DNA of 35,083 bases from contig JAKAFS010000038.1 of NCBI GenBank assembly GCA_021817825.1, positions 1-35,083 on the forward strand, written 5' to 3'. Below the pieces are notes generated by a model. That model saw only the letters and a program-made list of their open reading frames with translations. It had not been told where the DNA came from and made no database searches. This document shows positions 1 through 8,562 of the stretch, in pieces (the first letter of the stretch is position 1; each line of letters begins with the position of its first letter). The DNA is from Deltaproteobacteria bacterium. Lineage in GTDB: Bacteria > Desulfobacterota > Syntrophia > Syntrophales > UBA5619. The translations under genes were made by a program, and so were the position numbers.

Positions 1-537
1 TTCGCCCAGGGAGCCGGCGCGATTGCCACAAAAGAGCGCCCAATAGTCGGGCACGGCCTGGTGCATCTTGGCCAAAAAGAGCGGCGAGGCCTCGGTCAGG
101 GCATCGGCGGGCGACACCCAGTTGGTCATGTCCACCGGCCAGGACGCCAGGAGGATCGCCCGGGCCGCCAGGGCGGGGTTGAAGATGTTGTACCCCAGGC
201 CGCCGAAAAGTCCCTTGGCCAGAACGACGGCCGCCACGGCGCCGATGCCTGCCATCCAGAGCGGCAGCGTTGCCGGCAGGACGAGACCCAGCAGGAGACC
301 CGTGACCGCAGCGCTTCCGTCGCTCACCGTCACGGGCTTGCCCACGATCCGCTGGAAAACCGCCTCGGCCAGGACCGCCGCGAATGTCGTGAAGAGGATC
401 AGGACGAGGGCCTGCACTCCGAAGAACCAGACACCGGCCGCCGCCGGAAAAAGCAGGGAAACGACGACCCAGCCCATGATGCGCTGCACATCGTCGCGAG
501 CCCGGATGTGGGGAGAAACGGAGATTTCGAAGTTCAT
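1..537 (-). CDS. rnfD: RNF complex membrane subunit RnfD (3' truncated by window edge)
   Basis: This is the N-terminal 179 residues of RnfD, a membrane subunit of the ion-translocating ferredoxin:NAD+ oxidoreductase. The gene runs off the left edge of the window. The visible part starts MNFEISVSPHIRARDDVQ and has hydrophobic segments around residues 23-45 and 55-90, followed by the family-typical GYNIFNPALAARA stretch near residues 115-127. The start ATG overlaps the rnfC stop as ATGA (534-537), so the two are translationally coupled. RnfD normally carries covalent FMN on the last Thr of an S/T-G-A-T motif placed by ApbE. Here the matching stretch is D145-A-L-T-E-A-S151-P-L, with Ser in the acceptor place and Glu in place of Gly. 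The rest of the operon (rnfG, E, A, B) is presumably beyond the edge. Confidence 0.93.
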   Translation of the reverse strand, partial: MNFEISVSPHIRARDDVQRIMGWVVVSLLFPAAAGVWFFGVQALVLILFTTFAAVLAEAVFQRIVGKPVTVSDGSAAVTGLLLGLVLPATLPLWMAGIGAVAAVVLAKGLFGGLGYNIFNPALAARAILLASWPVDMTNWVSPADALTEASPLFLAKMHQAVPDYWALFCGNRAGSLGE

Positions 538-1859
538 GGGCGAACGGCCTTCCTGAGTTGCAACTCGCGTTTGGCCACCTTGAAGTTCTGAACCAGAAAC
601 AGCCGGGCGGGACACACGTAGGTACAGCAGCCGCATTCGATGCAGTCCGTCACATGGCCCTTCTCCACCTGCTCCCAATTCTTCAATTGAAAATCTTCGG
701 CAAGCCTGTTGGGCATCAGCCCTACGGGACAGGCCTTGATGCAGCGTCCGCACCGGATGCAGACACCCTCGGCAAAGGATCCGACTTCCTTTCGGGTCAA
801 CACCAGTATCGAGGAGGTGGCTTTGACCACGGGACATTCGAGAGAGGAGACGGCCGTGCCGGTCATGGGACCGCCCATGATCACTTTCGCCGCATCGTCC
901 GCAAGCCCCCCGCACTGGCCGATCACCTCGGCAAAGGCGGTTCCGATCCGGACGCGCAGGTTGCGAGGCGTCCGGATGCCGCCTCCCGTCACGGTGACCA
1001 CCCGCTCGATGAGGGGCTTCCCCGATTCCACGGCCTCCGCAATCGCCGCGGCGGTGCCGACATTGTGGACCACGGCGCCCACATCCATCGGCAGGCCGCC
1101 GGAAGGAATTTCCCGCCCCAGGAGGGCCTTGATCAGCATCTTTTCGCCGCCCTGCGGGTATTTGGTCTTCAGAGGAACCACCTCCGCGCCGGGCAGACCT
1201 TCTCCGGCAATCTCCCTGGCGATCACCTGGATCGCATCGGGTTTGTTGTCCTCGATCCCGAAAATGATCCTGTCCGCCCCGACCGCCCGGGCCGCCGCCC
1301 GCGCCCCGGCGAGGACATCGGCCGACCGCTCCAGCATCAGGCGATGATCCACGGTGAGGTAGGGCTCGCATTCGCAGCCGTTGATGATCACCGCGGCGAT
1401 CTTCTTCTCGGCAGGGGGGCTCAGCTTGACATGGGCAGGAAAGGTCGCGCCGCCCAGCCCCACAATCCCCGCTTCGCGGACGATCCGCCGGATCTCTTCG
1501 CCGCTCAGCTCCTTCCAGTGACGCTTTTCCCTTGGGAAAGGGTCGGCCGGCAGATCCGCGGCCGCCTCGAGCACGATTGCCGGCGCCAGAACGCCCGAAG
1601 CGGTGATGCGTTTTTCAATGCCTGTGATTTTCCCCGTGATGGGGGCATGGATGGGTGCGGAGATAAATTTGGAGGAATCGGCAATCTTCTGCCCTTCGGC
1701 GACGGCGTCGCCGACCTGGACCAGCGGCTCGGCGGGAACACCGAGATTCTGCTGCAAGGGCAGAACGACGCGCCGGGGAAGAGTCGCGCTCTCGATCGGG
1801 AGCGACGCGGTCGCTTCTTTTTTATGCCCTACCTGGATCCCTTGGGGAAAAGTCTTCAT
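534..1859 (-). CDS. rnfC: RNF complex peripheral subunit RnfC
   Basis: RnfC is the NADH/FMN-binding peripheral subunit of the RNF complex, on the cytoplasmic face of the membrane. The 441-residue protein has an N-terminal barrel-sandwich region (about 30-100), a Complex1_51K-type nucleotide-binding core (about 130-290, with GLGGATFPAHVK at 134-145 and INGCECEP at 159-166), and two C-terminal 4Fe-4S motifs. Their cysteines are C367, C370, C373, C377 and C406, C409, C412, C416. It lacks the long Ala/Lys-rich C-terminal extension of gammaproteobacterial RnfC, as is usual outside that group. It sits 44 bases after the rseC-like gene and overlaps rnfD by four bases. A GGTGAG sequence lies upstream of the chosen ATG. 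Confidence 0.96.
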   Translation of the reverse strand: MKTFPQGIQVGHKKEATASLPIESATLPRRVVLPLQQNLGVPAEPLVQVGDAVAEGQKIADSSKFISAPIHAPITGKITGIEKRITASGVLAPAIVLEAAADLPADPFPREKRHWKELSGEEIRRIVREAGIVGLGGATFPAHVKLSPPAEKKIAAVIINGCECEPYLTVDHRLMLERSADVLAGARAAARAVGADRIIFGIEDNKPDAIQVIAREIAGEGLPGAEVVPLKTKYPQGGEKMLIKALLGREIPSGGLPMDVGAVVHNVGTAAAIAEAVESGKPLIERVVTVTGGGIRTPRNLRVRIGTAFAEVIGQCGGLADDAAKVIMGGPMTGTAVSSLECPVVKATSSILVLTRKEVGSFAEGVCIRCGRCIKACPVGLMPNRLAEDFQLKNWEQVEKGHVTDCIECGCCTYVCPARLFLVQNFKVAKRELQLRKAVRP

Positions 1860-1903
1860 CGACCGTCGTTCTCACCACCTTTACGTGATTCATTCGACGT
1901 GTT

Positions 1904-2335
1904 TCAACCGCGGGAGATCACCCTCGTCACCCGCGCGGGCAACGCCCCCTTGCTGCGCACCTTTCCATCGTACCAGCGAACGACCCCGAAACTGACGACA
2001 AGACAGGCAAAGGCGCCGACAATGCCGGCCGCTTCGGCCCCTGCCCCGAGAGGAATGATGCCGGCCAGTGTAGCGCCCGCTCCATAGCCCCCGATCAAAA
2101 AGAGGACCGGCAGAAGATAGACGATGAAGCTCGCGGTGACCATTCCTCCCGTCGAGATTTCGATTTCAACCTGATCTCCGCTCGCCAGGCCGGCGATACC
2201 GATCGCCTCGATACTGGCCTGGCCGTCTTCCTTCCTGTGACAGGCACCGCAATGTTCGCAGGCCTCCGTTGCCGACAGCGCAATTTCAACCCGCCCTTCG
2301 GAAACGACTTTGGTGACTATGCCCTGTTCCTGCAT
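1904..2335 (-). CDS. RseC/MucC-like membrane protein of the RNF operon
   Basis: A 143-residue protein of the RseC/MucC family, often encoded with RNF (Rsx) genes and linked in E. coli to reduction of SoxR. The N-terminal soluble part begins MQEQGIVTKVVSEGRVEI and has the family cysteine cluster C26-E-H-C29-G-A-C32-H. Two membrane segments follow at about 66-87 and 101-120, then a basic tail. I set the start at ATG 2335 because GGAG lies 8 bases upstream and family members begin about five residues before the GIV motif. A TTG at 2392 would add 19 unlike residues. It is first in the rseC-rnfC-rnfD unit. Its redox or regulatory role here is inferred from context. Confidence 0.85.
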   Translation of the reverse strand: MQEQGIVTKVVSEGRVEIALSATEACEHCGACHRKEDGQASIEAIGIAGLASGDQVEIEISTGGMVTASFIVYLLPVLFLIGGYGAGATLAGIIPLGAGAEAAGIVGAFACLVVSFGVVRWYDGKVRSKGALPARVTRVISRG

Positions 2336-2410
2336 CGCCAGTGCTCCGTCCCCGGCAAGGGCCGCGTCAATAGCGCGAAACCCCATTTGCAATACCGATT
2401 GGATGTAAAT

Positions 2411-2438
2411 TCATTAACATACTTCCCTTGCCTGTCAA
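2411..2438 (-). promoter_or_regulatory. Candidate sigma-70 promoter for rseC-rnfCD
   Basis: On the minus strand a perfect TTGACA (2438-2433) is followed after 16 bases by a weak -10 candidate TAATGA (2416-2411), about 75 bases before the rseC start. It lies between apbE and rseC, so it would let the RNF genes be transcribed separately from apbE. The -10 match is poor, so this is tentative. Confidence 0.35.
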
Positions 2439-2498
2439 GCATAATCGGTTCGACAACCCTTCATTCCACAGGGCAGCAAAGAGCGCAGGGCCGCCTGC

Positions 2499-3524
2499 TC
2501 AAAGGCCGATCTCTTCGACGAACTCGGCCAGAGGACCGCCCCGCCAGATCTTCCCGCCCGCATCGATCAGGATAAAGGCCAAGCCCGGGATCCCTTTCGT
2601 CATTTCAACGGCCTGCTGCGGCCCGAGGATGAAAAAGGCGGTCGCATAGGCGTCCGCCACGGCAGGATCGAGGGACATGACCGTCACGCTCCGGCTTCCC
2701 GTCGCCGGATAACCCGTCCGGGCATCGATGATGTGGTGATACCGCCGTCCCTGGAATTCGAAGTAGCGCTCGTAATCGCCGCTGGTGACGATGGCGCAGT
2801 CCTTGCGGACGCGCAGACGGATCAAGGGTTCGCTCTTCCCGTCCGGGTCCTTGATTCCGCAGGTCCAGGCCTTCCCGCTCCTGTTTCCCGAAAAATAGAG
2901 GTCGCCGCCGGCATCGATGATGAAGGAACCGATCCCTCCCTCGCGCATCTTCTGCGCCGCCCTGCCCGCGGCATACCCTTTGGCGACGGCGCCCAGTCCC
3001 ACGGCCATCCCCGGTCGCGTAAGAAAGAGCGTCCGGCGTTCCTTGTCCAGCAAGATGTTGTGATAATCGACCAGACGCCGTGCCTTCAGAATCAGCGCCT
3101 CTTCAGGCGGTTCCCGGCGCTTCCCGACATCCCAAAGGCGGCCGAGGGGTTTGAAGCTGATATCGAAGGCCCCTTCGGTCTTGCGGGAGACGGACAGGGC
3201 AAGCTCGGCCACGGCCAAGATTTCTTCAGACACGGGAACGGCCTTTTGGCCGGCCTGCCGCGCCGCCTGCGAGATCGGACTGTCAGGGAGCCACTCGCTC
3301 ATCTCCTTTTCGAGACGCTCGATCTCCCCGAAGGCGTTCGCGCTCGCCTGCGCGAACCGTTCCCGGGAAAGCCCTTTCCCGCTCGCCTTTATTTTGACGA
3401 CCGTTCCCATGAGGCCCCGCTGCGCCTCATGGAGCGATTCGCCGCTCCGCCGCTGCCAGGTCAGGAAGAGCAACCCGGCAAGACAGAGGGCCAAAAGACA
3501 AATGAGTGCAATCCGCTTCGTCAT
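2499..3524 (-). CDS. apbE: FAD:protein FMN transferase (ApbE)
   Basis: ApbE moves FMN from FAD onto a Thr/Ser of extracytoplasmic flavoproteins such as RnfG and RnfD, so its place beside rnf genes fits. The 341-residue protein has an N-terminal membrane anchor (about 5-22, no proper lipobox) and then the ApbE domain. Visible family motifs are FDISFKPLGRLWDVG (120-134), GLGAVAKGYAAG (176-187), IIDAGGDLYFSG (202-213), TSGDYERYF (247-255), HHIIDARTGYPA (263-274) and D291-AYAT295, which supplies Mg2+ ligands. It lies 7 bases after engB and about 160 bases before rseC. The upstream ribosome binding site is weak, suggesting coupling to engB translation. Confidence 0.95.
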   Translation of the reverse strand: MTKRIALICLLALCLAGLLFLTWQRRSGESLHEAQRGLMGTVVKIKASGKGLSRERFAQASANAFGEIERLEKEMSEWLPDSPISQAARQAGQKAVPVSEEILAVAELALSVSRKTEGAFDISFKPLGRLWDVGKRREPPEEALILKARRLVDYHNILLDKERRTLFLTRPGMAVGLGAVAKGYAAGRAAQKMREGGIGSFIIDAGGDLYFSGNRSGKAWTCGIKDPDGKSEPLIRLRVRKDCAIVTSGDYERYFEFQGRRYHHIIDARTGYPATGSRSVTVMSLDPAVADAYATAFFILGPQQAVEMTKGIPGLAFILIDAGGKIWRGGPLAEFVEEIGL

Positions 3525-3531
3525 CGGTTGA

Positions 3532-4140
3532 TTATCCCAAAGACCCGGAACTTTCCAGGGTCACGGCTTTTCTGATCTCCCGCCAGAGCGGTTCCTTTCC
3601 CTCCCCGGTTTGCGAGGAAAAGGCGATGAGCGGGGTTTCCGGCGGCGCGTCCAGGGCAGCGCCGATCGACCGCCGCTGCGTCGCCAACTGGTTTTTCGAC
3701 ACCTTGTCGATCTTCGTCAGGACGATGAGAGTCCGAAGCCGGTAATAACGCAGCCAGTCGATCATCTGGAGATCTTCCGGCGAGGGGTCCCGGCGCACAT
3801 CCAGAATCAGAACGACGAGGCGGAGGGTCTGCCGTCCCTGTAGATAGGTCTCGATCATCGGCCCCCAGTGTTTCCGTACCTGTTCAGGAACCTTCGCATA
3901 CCCGTAACCGGGAAGATCGACGAAACCGATCCGGTCGTTGATGCGAAAAAAGTTGATCTCCTGGGTCCGCCCAGGGGTGTTGCTGGTCCGGGCCAGCCCC
4001 CTGCGATTCAGAAGGGTGTTGATGAGCGAGGATTTCCCCACATTGGACCGGCCGGCAAAGGCGATTTCAGGCAGCGCCGTCTTCGGATAGTGGGCCGGCT
4101 CTTTGGCGGAAAGAACGAATTCGGCGGAAAGGATCTTCAT
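3532..4140 (-). CDS. engB: Ribosome biogenesis GTP-binding protein EngB/YsxC
   Basis: EngB (YsxC/YihA) is a small TRAFAC-class GTPase needed for late assembly of the large ribosomal subunit. The 202-residue length is normal. The P-loop is GRSNVGKSS (30-38), followed by the switch region TSNTPGRTQEINFF (52-65), G3 DLPG (75-78), G4 TKID (142-145) and a G5-like FSSQTGEG (174-181). An AAGGGG sits 8 bases before ATG 4140. It is followed at 7 bases by apbE on the same strand, and 137 bases separate it from the end of the sigma-54 activator gene upstream; I see no clear terminator in that gap. Confidence 0.96.
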   Translation of the reverse strand: MKILSAEFVLSAKEPAHYPKTALPEIAFAGRSNVGKSSLINTLLNRRGLARTSNTPGRTQEINFFRINDRIGFVDLPGYGYAKVPEQVRKHWGPMIETYLQGRQTLRLVVLILDVRRDPSPEDLQMIDWLRYYRLRTLIVLTKIDKVSKNQLATQRRSIGAALDAPPETPLIAFSSQTGEGKEPLWREIRKAVTLESSGSLG

Positions 4141-4277
4141 CGCCAGTCCCCTTCAACCGATAAGGCCATTGAATTTCTTACACTTTGCGGCACTGCGTCC
4201 CTCCTGTCATTCCAAGGTGTTCCTGCAAAAGATGAATGACGAACATAATCTGCCATCGGTTCCCCGGTCATCATTCA

Positions 4278-5651
4278 TCATTGTTCAAAGACGATTCCGT
4301 ATTTTTCCAGTTTCCGTTCAAAGGTCGGACGCGAGATGCCCAGGATCTCGCAGATCTCCCCTTTGTTCCGGCCGCTCTCCCGAATCACTTGGCGGATGTA
4401 TTGCTCTTCGATATCGTCCAGCGTGGGAAGTTGTCCTTTCTCGCCTGCGACGCCCTTGGTCTCCACCGGTTCCACGACCCGGTCGAGTTCCCTGTCCAGT
4501 TCGGGGAAATCGGAGCTGCTGAGAATCTGTCCCTTGGCGACGACGGCCGCCCGGACCAGAAGGTTTTCCAACTCCCGGACATTTCCCGGCCAGCGGTACC
4601 GGCGGAAGCTTTCCATCACCCCTTCCGAAACCCCGACAATCTTCTTATGAAGATCGATGTTGATCTTGGCCAAAAGGTATTCGACCAGAGCCGGGAGATC
4701 CTCCGTCCGCTCCCGCAAAGCGGGAATGGGGATGACCACGATGTTGAGCCGGTAGTAGAGATCGTCCCGGAACTTGCCCTCCCGGACCAGGGTCTTGAGA
4801 TCCTTGTTGGTCGCCGCAATGATCCGGGCATGGACCCGGATCCGGTCCTTGCCCCCCACGCGCTCGAACTCCATCTCCTGCAAGACGCGCAGGAGCTTGG
4901 CCTGGAGGTTCAGGGACATCTCGCTGATCTCGTCGAGAAAAACCGTCCCGTAGCGGGCCAGTTCGAACTTCCCCAATTGCCGGGTCACGGCGCCCGTGAA
5001 GGAACCCTTTTCGTGACCGAACAGCTCCGACTCCAGAAGCGTTTCGACGATGGCCGAGCAGTTGACGGCGATATAGGGTTCGTCGGGAGAGGTATTGTGA
5101 TGGATGACCTTGGCGATCAGTTCCTTGCCCGTCCCGCTTTCTCCGAGGAGCAGGACCGTGGTCAGGCTCTGGGAAACGACGCCGATCGTTTTGAAGATTT
5201 CCCGCATCTGCCGCCCGCTGCCGATGATATCTCCCACCCGAAAATGACGGGAAGGTTCCATCAGCAGGCCGTCGATCTTCTTTTCCATCTCCCGGGATTT
5301 GACCGCCTTTTTGAGAGCCAGGTCCAGTTCGTCCACATTGACCGGCTTGTGGATGTAGTCAAAGGCCCCGCACTTCATGGCCCTGATGGTGGAATCCATG
5401 TCGTGGTGGGCAGTGATCATGATGACCTTGGCGTTCTCATCCTCCTCCCTGATATCCTCAAGGATCGTGAAGCCGTCCACATCGGGAAGACGGATATCGA
5501 GGATGGTCACGTCGGGAGCGTCCTGTACAAAGTGATTGAGTCCATCGGTGCCGGTGGAGGCCGTGCACACCTCGTACCCCTCCTCGGCGAGATACATCTT
5601 CAAGGTCTCGCAGATGGATTGGTCATCATCGATCACGAGGATTTTGGTCAT
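4278..5651 (-). CDS. NtrC-family sigma-54-dependent response regulator
   Basis: A 457-residue activator of sigma-54 promoters. The receiver domain (1-120) has the acidic pocket D8-D9-D10, phospho-acceptor D52 and K102. The AAA+ domain (about 140-370) has Walker A GESGTGKE (170-177), a sigma-54-contacting loop GSFTGA (216-221, the common Ser variant of GAFTGA), Walker B GTVFLDEI (235-242) and WPGNVRELEN (354-363). A Fis-type helix-turn-helix lies at about 415-453, ending GISRPTFERKLEKYGI. Its start overlaps the kinase stop as ATGA, so the pair is co-translated. Its target is not stated by the sequence. The nearest sigma-54 promoter is at 9044-9059, with a palindrome about 95 bases upstream that could be its binding site. 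Confidence 0.95.
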   Translation of the reverse strand: MTKILVIDDDQSICETLKMYLAEEGYEVCTASTGTDGLNHFVQDAPDVTILDIRLPDVDGFTILEDIREEDENAKVIMITAHHDMDSTIRAMKCGAFDYIHKPVNVDELDLALKKAVKSREMEKKIDGLLMEPSRHFRVGDIIGSGRQMREIFKTIGVVSQSLTTVLLLGESGTGKELIAKVIHHNTSPDEPYIAVNCSAIVETLLESELFGHEKGSFTGAVTRQLGKFELARYGTVFLDEISEMSLNLQAKLLRVLQEMEFERVGGKDRIRVHARIIAATNKDLKTLVREGKFRDDLYYRLNIVVIPIPALRERTEDLPALVEYLLAKINIDLHKKIVGVSEGVMESFRRYRWPGNVRELENLLVRAAVVAKGQILSSSDFPELDRELDRVVEPVETKGVAGEKGQLPTLDDIEEQYIRQVIRESGRNKGEICEILGISRPTFERKLEKYGIVFEQ

Positions 5652-8296
5652 CGGTCATCCCCTCCTTTTCCGCTCATCGCGTATGAGGCCTCATACCCCC
5701 AAACATTGAGGGGATCGCCTTCGCCCGGGAGAGGGAAACGGATCCGCACCCGCGTCCCCTTCCCCATCTGGCTGAAGATGTCGATGATCCCCTGGTGCAG
5801 GTCGATCATCTTTTTGACCTGAGTCAAGCCGAGCCCCGTCCCGTACAGCTTTCTGGTAAAAAAAGGATTGAAGAGATGGGGCATATCCCCTTCGGCGATG
5901 CCGCAACCGTTGTCCGCGATCTCCACCTCCAGCGACGTCATGTCCTTCAGCGAAACCAAGCCGACGGTCACGTTCAGTTTTCCGTTGGGTTCCATGGCGT
6001 CGACGGCATTGAGGATGAGATTCAAAAAGGCCTGTTTGAGCATGGCCGGATCTATTTCCAGGACCGGGACGGATTCGGAAAATGCGGCGTACACCCGGAT
6101 CTGCTTATCCAGGATTCCCTTTTCGGCCATCGCCAGGGCCTGTTCGACGACCTTCCGGATATCCGCCGATTCCTTGATCGGCAGGGCGGGTTTGGCAAAG
6201 ACCAGGACGTCATTCACCAAATTCTCCAGGTGCTCCACCTCACGCTCGGCGATCCGGAACCTTTTGAGGTCATTGCCCGTCGGATTCAGCCGTTTTTCGA
6301 GAATTTGAAGGGTCATCTTGATCGACGAAAGGGGATTTCGGACCTCATGGGCAATCCCGGCCGACAGTTGACCCACCGCCGCCAATTTCTGACTCTCATA
6401 GAGCTTCTCCTCAAGGTTCTTGTGGTCCGTGATGTCCCGCTCAACGACGACATAATGGTCCGTCCCTTTGATGGGGCCGGTGGTCACCAGAAAGGTTCGG
6501 GGCGATCCATCCTTGTCCTTGACCGAAACCTCGAAAGGGGTATGAACGCCCTGCCGGGTCTCTTCCCAGCGGGCCGTCACAAAGTCGTGCAATTCCCGGG
6601 GAAAGAGCTTGAGAAAGGGCTTCCCCTTGAGAGGCTGGACATTCTTTTCGATCCCGTCCTTCACATTGCGGGTGATGTAATGGATGTTTCCGTCCGCCGT
6701 CAGGACATAGAGGCGGTCCGGGAGAGAATCCACAATGGACTGGAGGTAATTGTAGAGGGATTCGATCTCCTCGCGCAGGCGGATGTTCTCCTGAAGCTCC
6801 TCCTGGAGGTTGATGGTATACTCCCGCAGGTTTTTCGACAGCGCCTCCTCCCTGGTCACGTCCTGGAGGGTTTCGATCGCCGCAATGGCTTCCCCCTTTT
6901 CATCGCGGATCGGCGCCGCCAAGAAATAGAGGTGGCGGTTCCTTCCGCCGAGATCAATATGGAAGTCCCTCGCTTCGTAGGCCCCTTCGACGGTCGCAGA
7001 CTTCTTCACCATCTTGGTTCCGTAATACTTCTCGATGCTTTCGAAGTCCTTTTCAAGGATCAAATCGGCGATCACCGGCCTCTTTTCCGGGTAAAAGGGG
7101 AGATACTGGTTTTCGGAACCGATCATCTCCGCCGCCGAATAACCGGTCAGTTCCGTGCAGGCCCTGTTCCAGAGGATCACCTTGTGCTGGCGATTCAAGA
7201 CGAAGGTCGGGATCGGCGATCCCTCGATGATCCCCTCCATGGTCTTTTTTTCATGGAGCAGTTGTTCCTGCCACTCTTCCCGTTCGCGCAGCCGCTCTTC
7301 GATCTCACGGGCGCTCAATCTGCGGCGGGCGGTGTAGATGACCCCGAGCGCCACCACGATGACCGCCAGGGAAAGGCCGGCCGCTCCGACGATGACGAAA
7401 AAGGATTTCTCCCGAACAGGACCCAGGGCGCTGTCGTAGGGGGTTGCGATCGCAACGGCGCCGCGATGGGAGAGGATGCGAAAGGGCGCATGGGCGACAA
7501 TGAATTTCTCCCCGCCGGCGTTCTTTCCGCGCAAACGGTACTCTCCATGCCCCGTCCGCGGGCGCAACAGCGCATCCCGCAAGGGGAAGGCGCCCCCTCC
7601 CGGGGAAACCTCCAGAACGCCGACATCCCTGCCGGCCATAGGGTTCAGCGAATCGAACAGGAGTATGCCGCGACTGTCCAGAAACCAGATCCGGTTGTCC
7701 CCCCCGCTGCCGTTCGGTGGATACTCCCGGTGAAAGCGTTCCAGCGCCACGATGGCGAGCAGGGCGCCGGTGAATTTTCCGCCTTCCCGATAGCGGGGCA
7801 CGCCGATGGTCATGACCTGTCGGTCGCCCCCGCCACCCTCGGCAATGGTCAATAAACCCATCGCCGGCGCAGCGGTCCTTTTGATCTGCCGGAAGAGTTC
7901 TGTTTCATTCACGCCGCGGATTGCGAATCCCGCCGCAGGCGTCCTCATCAAAAGGACGCCGTTTTCGTCCGTCACGGCCAGCGCGGAGACCTGGCTTTCC
8001 ATCCCCGTCTGGAAGGCCCGGAGTTTCCAGGCCGTCTGCATGCGGCTGCCCGGTTCGGCCGCCAGCGCCAGCAGACCCTTTTCCACCGGAGCGATCAACT
8101 CGTCCAAACGGGCGGCAATCCCCTCGGCGACGCCGACTTGCCGGAGGCCGAACTGCCTCACCATCTCTTTTTCCCTGGCATGCCGGACGGTCTGGGCCAG
8201 CAGCAGGATCAGGACGATCAAGGCCACCGCCGTCAATCCGACGGAAACATTGATCCTCCGCAATCCTTTTTTAGCCCGATTATCGCCGGAGTCCAT
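5648..8296 (-). CDS. Membrane sensor histidine kinase, Cache-like sensor plus two PAS domains
   Basis: An 882-residue sensor kinase and partner of the following regulator. It has membrane segments at about 16-37 and 299-321 that bracket a roughly 260-residue extracytoplasmic region with a double-Cache look (long N-terminal helix, ALAVTDENGVLL near 105-116, IWFLDSRGILLFDS near 203-216). Two PAS domains follow, about 352-480 (TFVLNRQHKVILWNRACTEL) and 515-622, joined by a coiled coil near 485-515. HisKA carries H650 in AGIAHEVRNPLS. The HATPase has the N-box LNLILNAVDAM (758-768), DNGCGI (795-800) and GTGLGL (819-824). GGAG lies 9 bases before ATG 8296. The overall plan resembles NtrB/ZraS-like partners of sigma-54 activators. 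The ligand is unknown. Confidence 0.94.
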   Translation of the reverse strand: MDSGDNRAKKGLRRINVSVGLTAVALIVLILLLAQTVRHAREKEMVRQFGLRQVGVAEGIAARLDELIAPVEKGLLALAAEPGSRMQTAWKLRAFQTGMESQVSALAVTDENGVLLMRTPAAGFAIRGVNETELFRQIKRTAAPAMGLLTIAEGGGGDRQVMTIGVPRYREGGKFTGALLAIVALERFHREYPPNGSGGDNRIWFLDSRGILLFDSLNPMAGRDVGVLEVSPGGGAFPLRDALLRPRTGHGEYRLRGKNAGGEKFIVAHAPFRILSHRGAVAIATPYDSALGPVREKSFFVIVGAAGLSLAVIVVALGVIYTARRRLSAREIEERLREREEWQEQLLHEKKTMEGIIEGSPIPTFVLNRQHKVILWNRACTELTGYSAAEMIGSENQYLPFYPEKRPVIADLILEKDFESIEKYYGTKMVKKSATVEGAYEARDFHIDLGGRNRHLYFLAAPIRDEKGEAIAAIETLQDVTREEALSKNLREYTINLQEELQENIRLREEIESLYNYLQSIVDSLPDRLYVLTADGNIHYITRNVKDGIEKNVQPLKGKPFLKLFPRELHDFVTARWEETRQGVHTPFEVSVKDKDGSPRTFLVTTGPIKGTDHYVVVERDITDHKNLEEKLYESQKLAAVGQLSAGIAHEVRNPLSSIKMTLQILEKRLNPTGNDLKRFRIAEREVEHLENLVNDVLVFAKPALPIKESADIRKVVEQALAMAEKGILDKQIRVYAAFSESVPVLEIDPAMLKQAFLNLILNAVDAMEPNGKLNVTVGLVSLKDMTSLEVEIADNGCGIAEGDMPHLFNPFFTRKLYGTGLGLTQVKKMIDLHQGIIDIFSQMGKGTRVRIRFPLPGEGDPLNVWGYEASYAMSGKGGDDR

Positions 8297-8349
8297 CCGC
8301 TTTCTCCAATTGTCCGCAGATCCAAGTCGTTCGCCGGAGTGGGGCCCGC

Positions 8350-8523
8350 TTATCTTCCGCCCTTCTTTTTGTCTTGATGATCTTTTATGGCCAGGAGAAC
8401 GAAAACGGCGATCGCCGCTCCCAGAGAGATGATCAGTTTTGTCAAACCGCTTTCAATACCGATCACGCGCGAACAGAGAAGCCATACAATGAGATAGGTC
8501 GCGGCAGTGAGCAACTCTCGCAT
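8350..8523 (-). CDS. Small two-segment membrane protein upstream of the sensor kinase
   Basis: A 57-residue protein I do not recognise. It starts MRELLTAATYLIVWLLC and has two hydrophobic segments (about 5-20 and 28-46, the second being LIISLGAAIAVFVLLAIK), followed by a short basic tail ending KKKGGR. I chose ATG 8523, with a weak AAAGG upstream. A longer reading frame back to 8634 would start inside the palindromic repeat and add a non-membrane stretch, so I discount it. It lies 53 bases before the kinase on the same strand and may be co-transcribed. A role as an accessory to the kinase is a guess from position. It could also be unrelated. Confidence 0.6.
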   Translation of the reverse strand: MRELLTAATYLIVWLLCSRVIGIESGLTKLIISLGAAIAVFVLLAIKDHQDKKKGGR

Positions 8524-8562
8524 GCAAAACCTTTCGTAGGATGGGGTTCTCCCCAAAGCAGG

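Noticed and set aside
558-2087. Plus-strand frame of 509 codons over rnfC
   Set aside because: Antisense to a gene with two 4Fe-4S motifs; no recognisable domain.
4236-5822. Long plus-strand frame of 528 codons over the response regulator
   Set aside because: It is antisense to a gene with full domain signatures; long antisense frames are common at this GC content, and its product resembles nothing.
5795-7855. Plus-strand frame of 686 codons over the sensor kinase
   Set aside because: Antisense shadow of a clear histidine kinase; composition rich in Arg, Gly and Asp without family motifs.
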